Part shown: one piece after another, positions 62,651-64,000 of the stretch
How positions within the stretch are numbered: position 1 is the stretch's first letter
How the letters are laid out: each line of letters opens with the position of its first letter
The notes under the pieces: model-generated
Told to the model about the DNA's origin: nothing
Database searches by the model: none
The model's input: only the letters and a program-made list of their open reading frames with translations
Position numbers and translations under genes: made by a program
DNA from: Paraburkholderia elongata
GTDB taxonomy: Bacteria > Pseudomonadota > Gammaproteobacteria > Burkholderiales > Burkholderiaceae
Direction of reading: 5' to 3'
DNA: 64,000 bases
NCBI RefSeq assembly: GCF_013177735.1
Contig: NZ_WOEZ01000055.1
Span: 1-64,000 of the forward strand

Positions 62651-64000
62651 ATGCTGCCTGCCATGTCCTCCAATAGCGTAACAACGGTGTGCCCCTACTG
62701 CGGCGTCGGCTGCGGCATGGTGCTGCACGTCGAGGACGGGCAGGTCGTGAAGATTGCCGGCGATAAAGAGCATCCGGCTAACTTCGGACGGCTCTGCACG
62801 AAGGGTCAGTCGGCGCACGTCGCGTTGCGCAAGTCGGGTCGTCTGGAAGGCGCATTCGTTCGTTATGCACGCGACCAGGATCCGGCGCCGCTGCCGATGG
62901 CGCAGGCGATCAGCGACACGGCAGCACGTCTGCGCGGCCTGCTCGACGCACATGGACCGGACGCGCTGTCGTTCTATGTGTCCGGGCAGATGTCGATCGA
63001 GGCCCAGTACCTCGTCAACAAGCTCGCCAAGGGTTTCGTCGGCACCAACAACATCGAATCGAATTCGCGTCTTTGCATGGCGAGCGCGGGCAGTGGCTAC
63101 AAGCTCTCGCTCGGCGCGGACGGGCCGCCGGGATCGTACGAAGACATCGATCATGCCGACCTCTTTTTCGTGATCGGCGCGAATATGGCCGACTGTCACC
63201 CGATTCTGTTTCTGCGGATGATGGATCGCGTGAAGGCCGGCGCGAAACTGATCGTGGTCGATCCGCGCCGCAATACGACCGCTGATAAGGCCGATCTCTT
63301 TTTGCAGATCAAACCCGGCACCGATCTGGCGTTGCTGAACGGCTTGCTGCATTTGCTGCACGAAAACGGCCACACGGATGCGGCCTTTATCGCTGAATTC
63401 ACGGAAGGCTGGGACGGAATGCCCGCTTTCCTCGCTGACTATACGCCGGAGAAAGTGTCGGCGATTACGGGCCTTTCCATAGAAGACATCCGCCAGGCCG
63501 CGCAAATGATCGGCGCCGCACCGGAGTGGATCAGCTGCTGGACCATGGGCCTGAATCAGAGCACGCACGGCACGTGGCACACGAACGCGATCTGCAATCT
63601 GCATCTGGCGACGGGCAAGATCTGTCGCCGTGGCAGCGGACCGTTCTCACTGACCGGCCAGCCCAATGCAATGGGCGGTCGTGAAATGGGCTACATGGGG
63701 CCCGGCTTGCCAGGGCAGCGTTCGGTGCTGGCCGAAGAAGACCGCGTGTTTATCGAAGACCTGTGGGGCATCCCGAAGGGCACGCTGAAGACACACGTCG
63801 GCAACGGCACGATCGATATGTTCAGCCGCATGGCCGCGGGCGAGATCAAGGCGTGCTGGATCATCTGCACGAATCCGGTGGCGAGCGTCGCGAACCGTCA
63901 GAACGCTATCGCTGGATTGAGCGCGGCCGAACTCGTGATTTCACAGGATGCGTTCCTCGACACCGAGACCAACCGTTACGCCGATGTGCTGTTGCCCGGC
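62651..64000 (+). CDS. nasA: assimilatory nitrate reductase catalytic subunit, 3' end cut by window
   Basis: A molybdopterin oxidoreductase reducing nitrate to nitrite in the cytoplasm; no Tat signal is present. The N-terminal [4Fe-4S] motif is CPYCGVGCGMVLHVEDG with the fourth Cys in RLCTKG. The MGD-binding domains are seen in ESNSRLCMASAGSGYK, FFVIGANMADCHPILFLRM, VDPRRNTTADKADLFLQIKPGTD and GPFSLTGQPNAMGGREMGYM. The frame is open to the last base (450 codons visible), so the gene continues right. The start could be 62651 or 62663; neither has a good ribosome-binding site. It follows nirD by 32 bases, giving a nirB-nirD-nasA operon. Confidence 0.94.
   Translation, partial: MLPAMSSNSVTTVCPYCGVGCGMVLHVEDGQVVKIAGDKEHPANFGRLCTKGQSAHVALRKSGRLEGAFVRYARDQDPAPLPMAQAISDTAARLRGLLDAHGPDALSFYVSGQMSIEAQYLVNKLAKGFVGTNNIESNSRLCMASAGSGYKLSLGADGPPGSYEDIDHADLFFVIGANMADCHPILFLRMMDRVKAGAKLIVVDPRRNTTADKADLFLQIKPGTDLALLNGLLHLLHENGHTDAAFIAEFTEGWDGMPAFLADYTPEKVSAITGLSIEDIRQAAQMIGAAPEWISCWTMGLNQSTHGTWHTNAICNLHLATGKICRRGSGPFSLTGQPNAMGGREMGYMGPGLPGQRSVLAEEDRVFIEDLWGIPKGTLKTHVGNGTIDMFSRMAAGEIKACWIICTNPVASVANRQNAIAGLSAAELVISQDAFLDTETNRYADVLLPG

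Overview
The window is a high-GC chromosomal segment from a beta-proteobacterium of the Burkholderiaceae, most likely a Paraburkholderia. The evidence is a single-locus arrangement of the cepacian exopolysaccharide genes (bceA-K together with bceN and bceQ-T), the beta-proteobacterial mltG-tmk-holB-tatD-ankyrin neighbourhood, and the codon use. No rRNA, tRNA, CRISPR array or intact insertion sequence was seen.

Layout. (1) 1-16.7 kb is mostly housekeeping and small accessory genes: a cut-off SDR oxidoreductase, an HSL-type esterase, an NRDE protein, an orphan AbrB/MazE-type protein, ygfZ, then mltG-tmk-holB, a GNAT acetyltransferase, tatD, an ankyrin protein and an orphan Rap1a/Tai-type protein. 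These are followed by otsA, an ABC-type ATPase, a GT4 glycosyltransferase, a SYLF lipoprotein, a PsiF protein and a YciI-like protein. (2) 17.3-50.4 kb is the exopolysaccharide region. It starts with a transposase-derived DNA-binding protein, then bceA (minus) diverging from bceB-C-D-E-F-G-H-I-J-K (plus), the latter tightly packed with several ATGA-type overlaps. A 4.6 kb interruption follows on the minus strand: an AbiEi-Fic fusion gene with an upstream array of 15-bp direct repeats, a PPK2 polyphosphate kinase and a small DUF465 protein. Then come bceN, an SGNH hydrolase/acyltransferase pair, a secreted propeller-like protein, bceQ, bceR, a second acyltransferase and galU/bceT. (3) 50.5-58.2 kb is the glycolate/glyoxylate operon glcD-E-F-G-B (minus) with a divergent FadR-type regulator, glcC, and three TGGTNNNACCA-like operators between them. 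(4) 58.4-64 kb holds a MOSC protein and then the nitrate-assimilation genes nirB, nirD and nasA (cut by the window end), behind a sigma-54 promoter and a leader with a hexaloop hairpin followed by a strong terminator.

How the parts work together. BceA, BceC, BceN and BceT supply nucleotide sugars. BceB starts the repeat unit on undecaprenyl phosphate, and BceG/H/J/K/R add further sugars. BceQ flips it, BceI polymerises it, and BceE/BceF with the phosphatase BceD export and control chain length; two membrane acyltransferases and an SGNH esterase probably decorate it. The glc genes turn glycolate into glyoxylate and malate. The nas/nir genes reduce nitrate to ammonium under dual control by nitrogen status (sigma-54/NtrC) and probably nitrate (leader antitermination).

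The least expected features are the AbiEi-Fic fusion with its phased repeat array, the nirB leader, the transposase-domain fusion beside the bce locus, the orphan toxin-immunity and antitoxin genes, and several in-frame or intergenic minisatellites.
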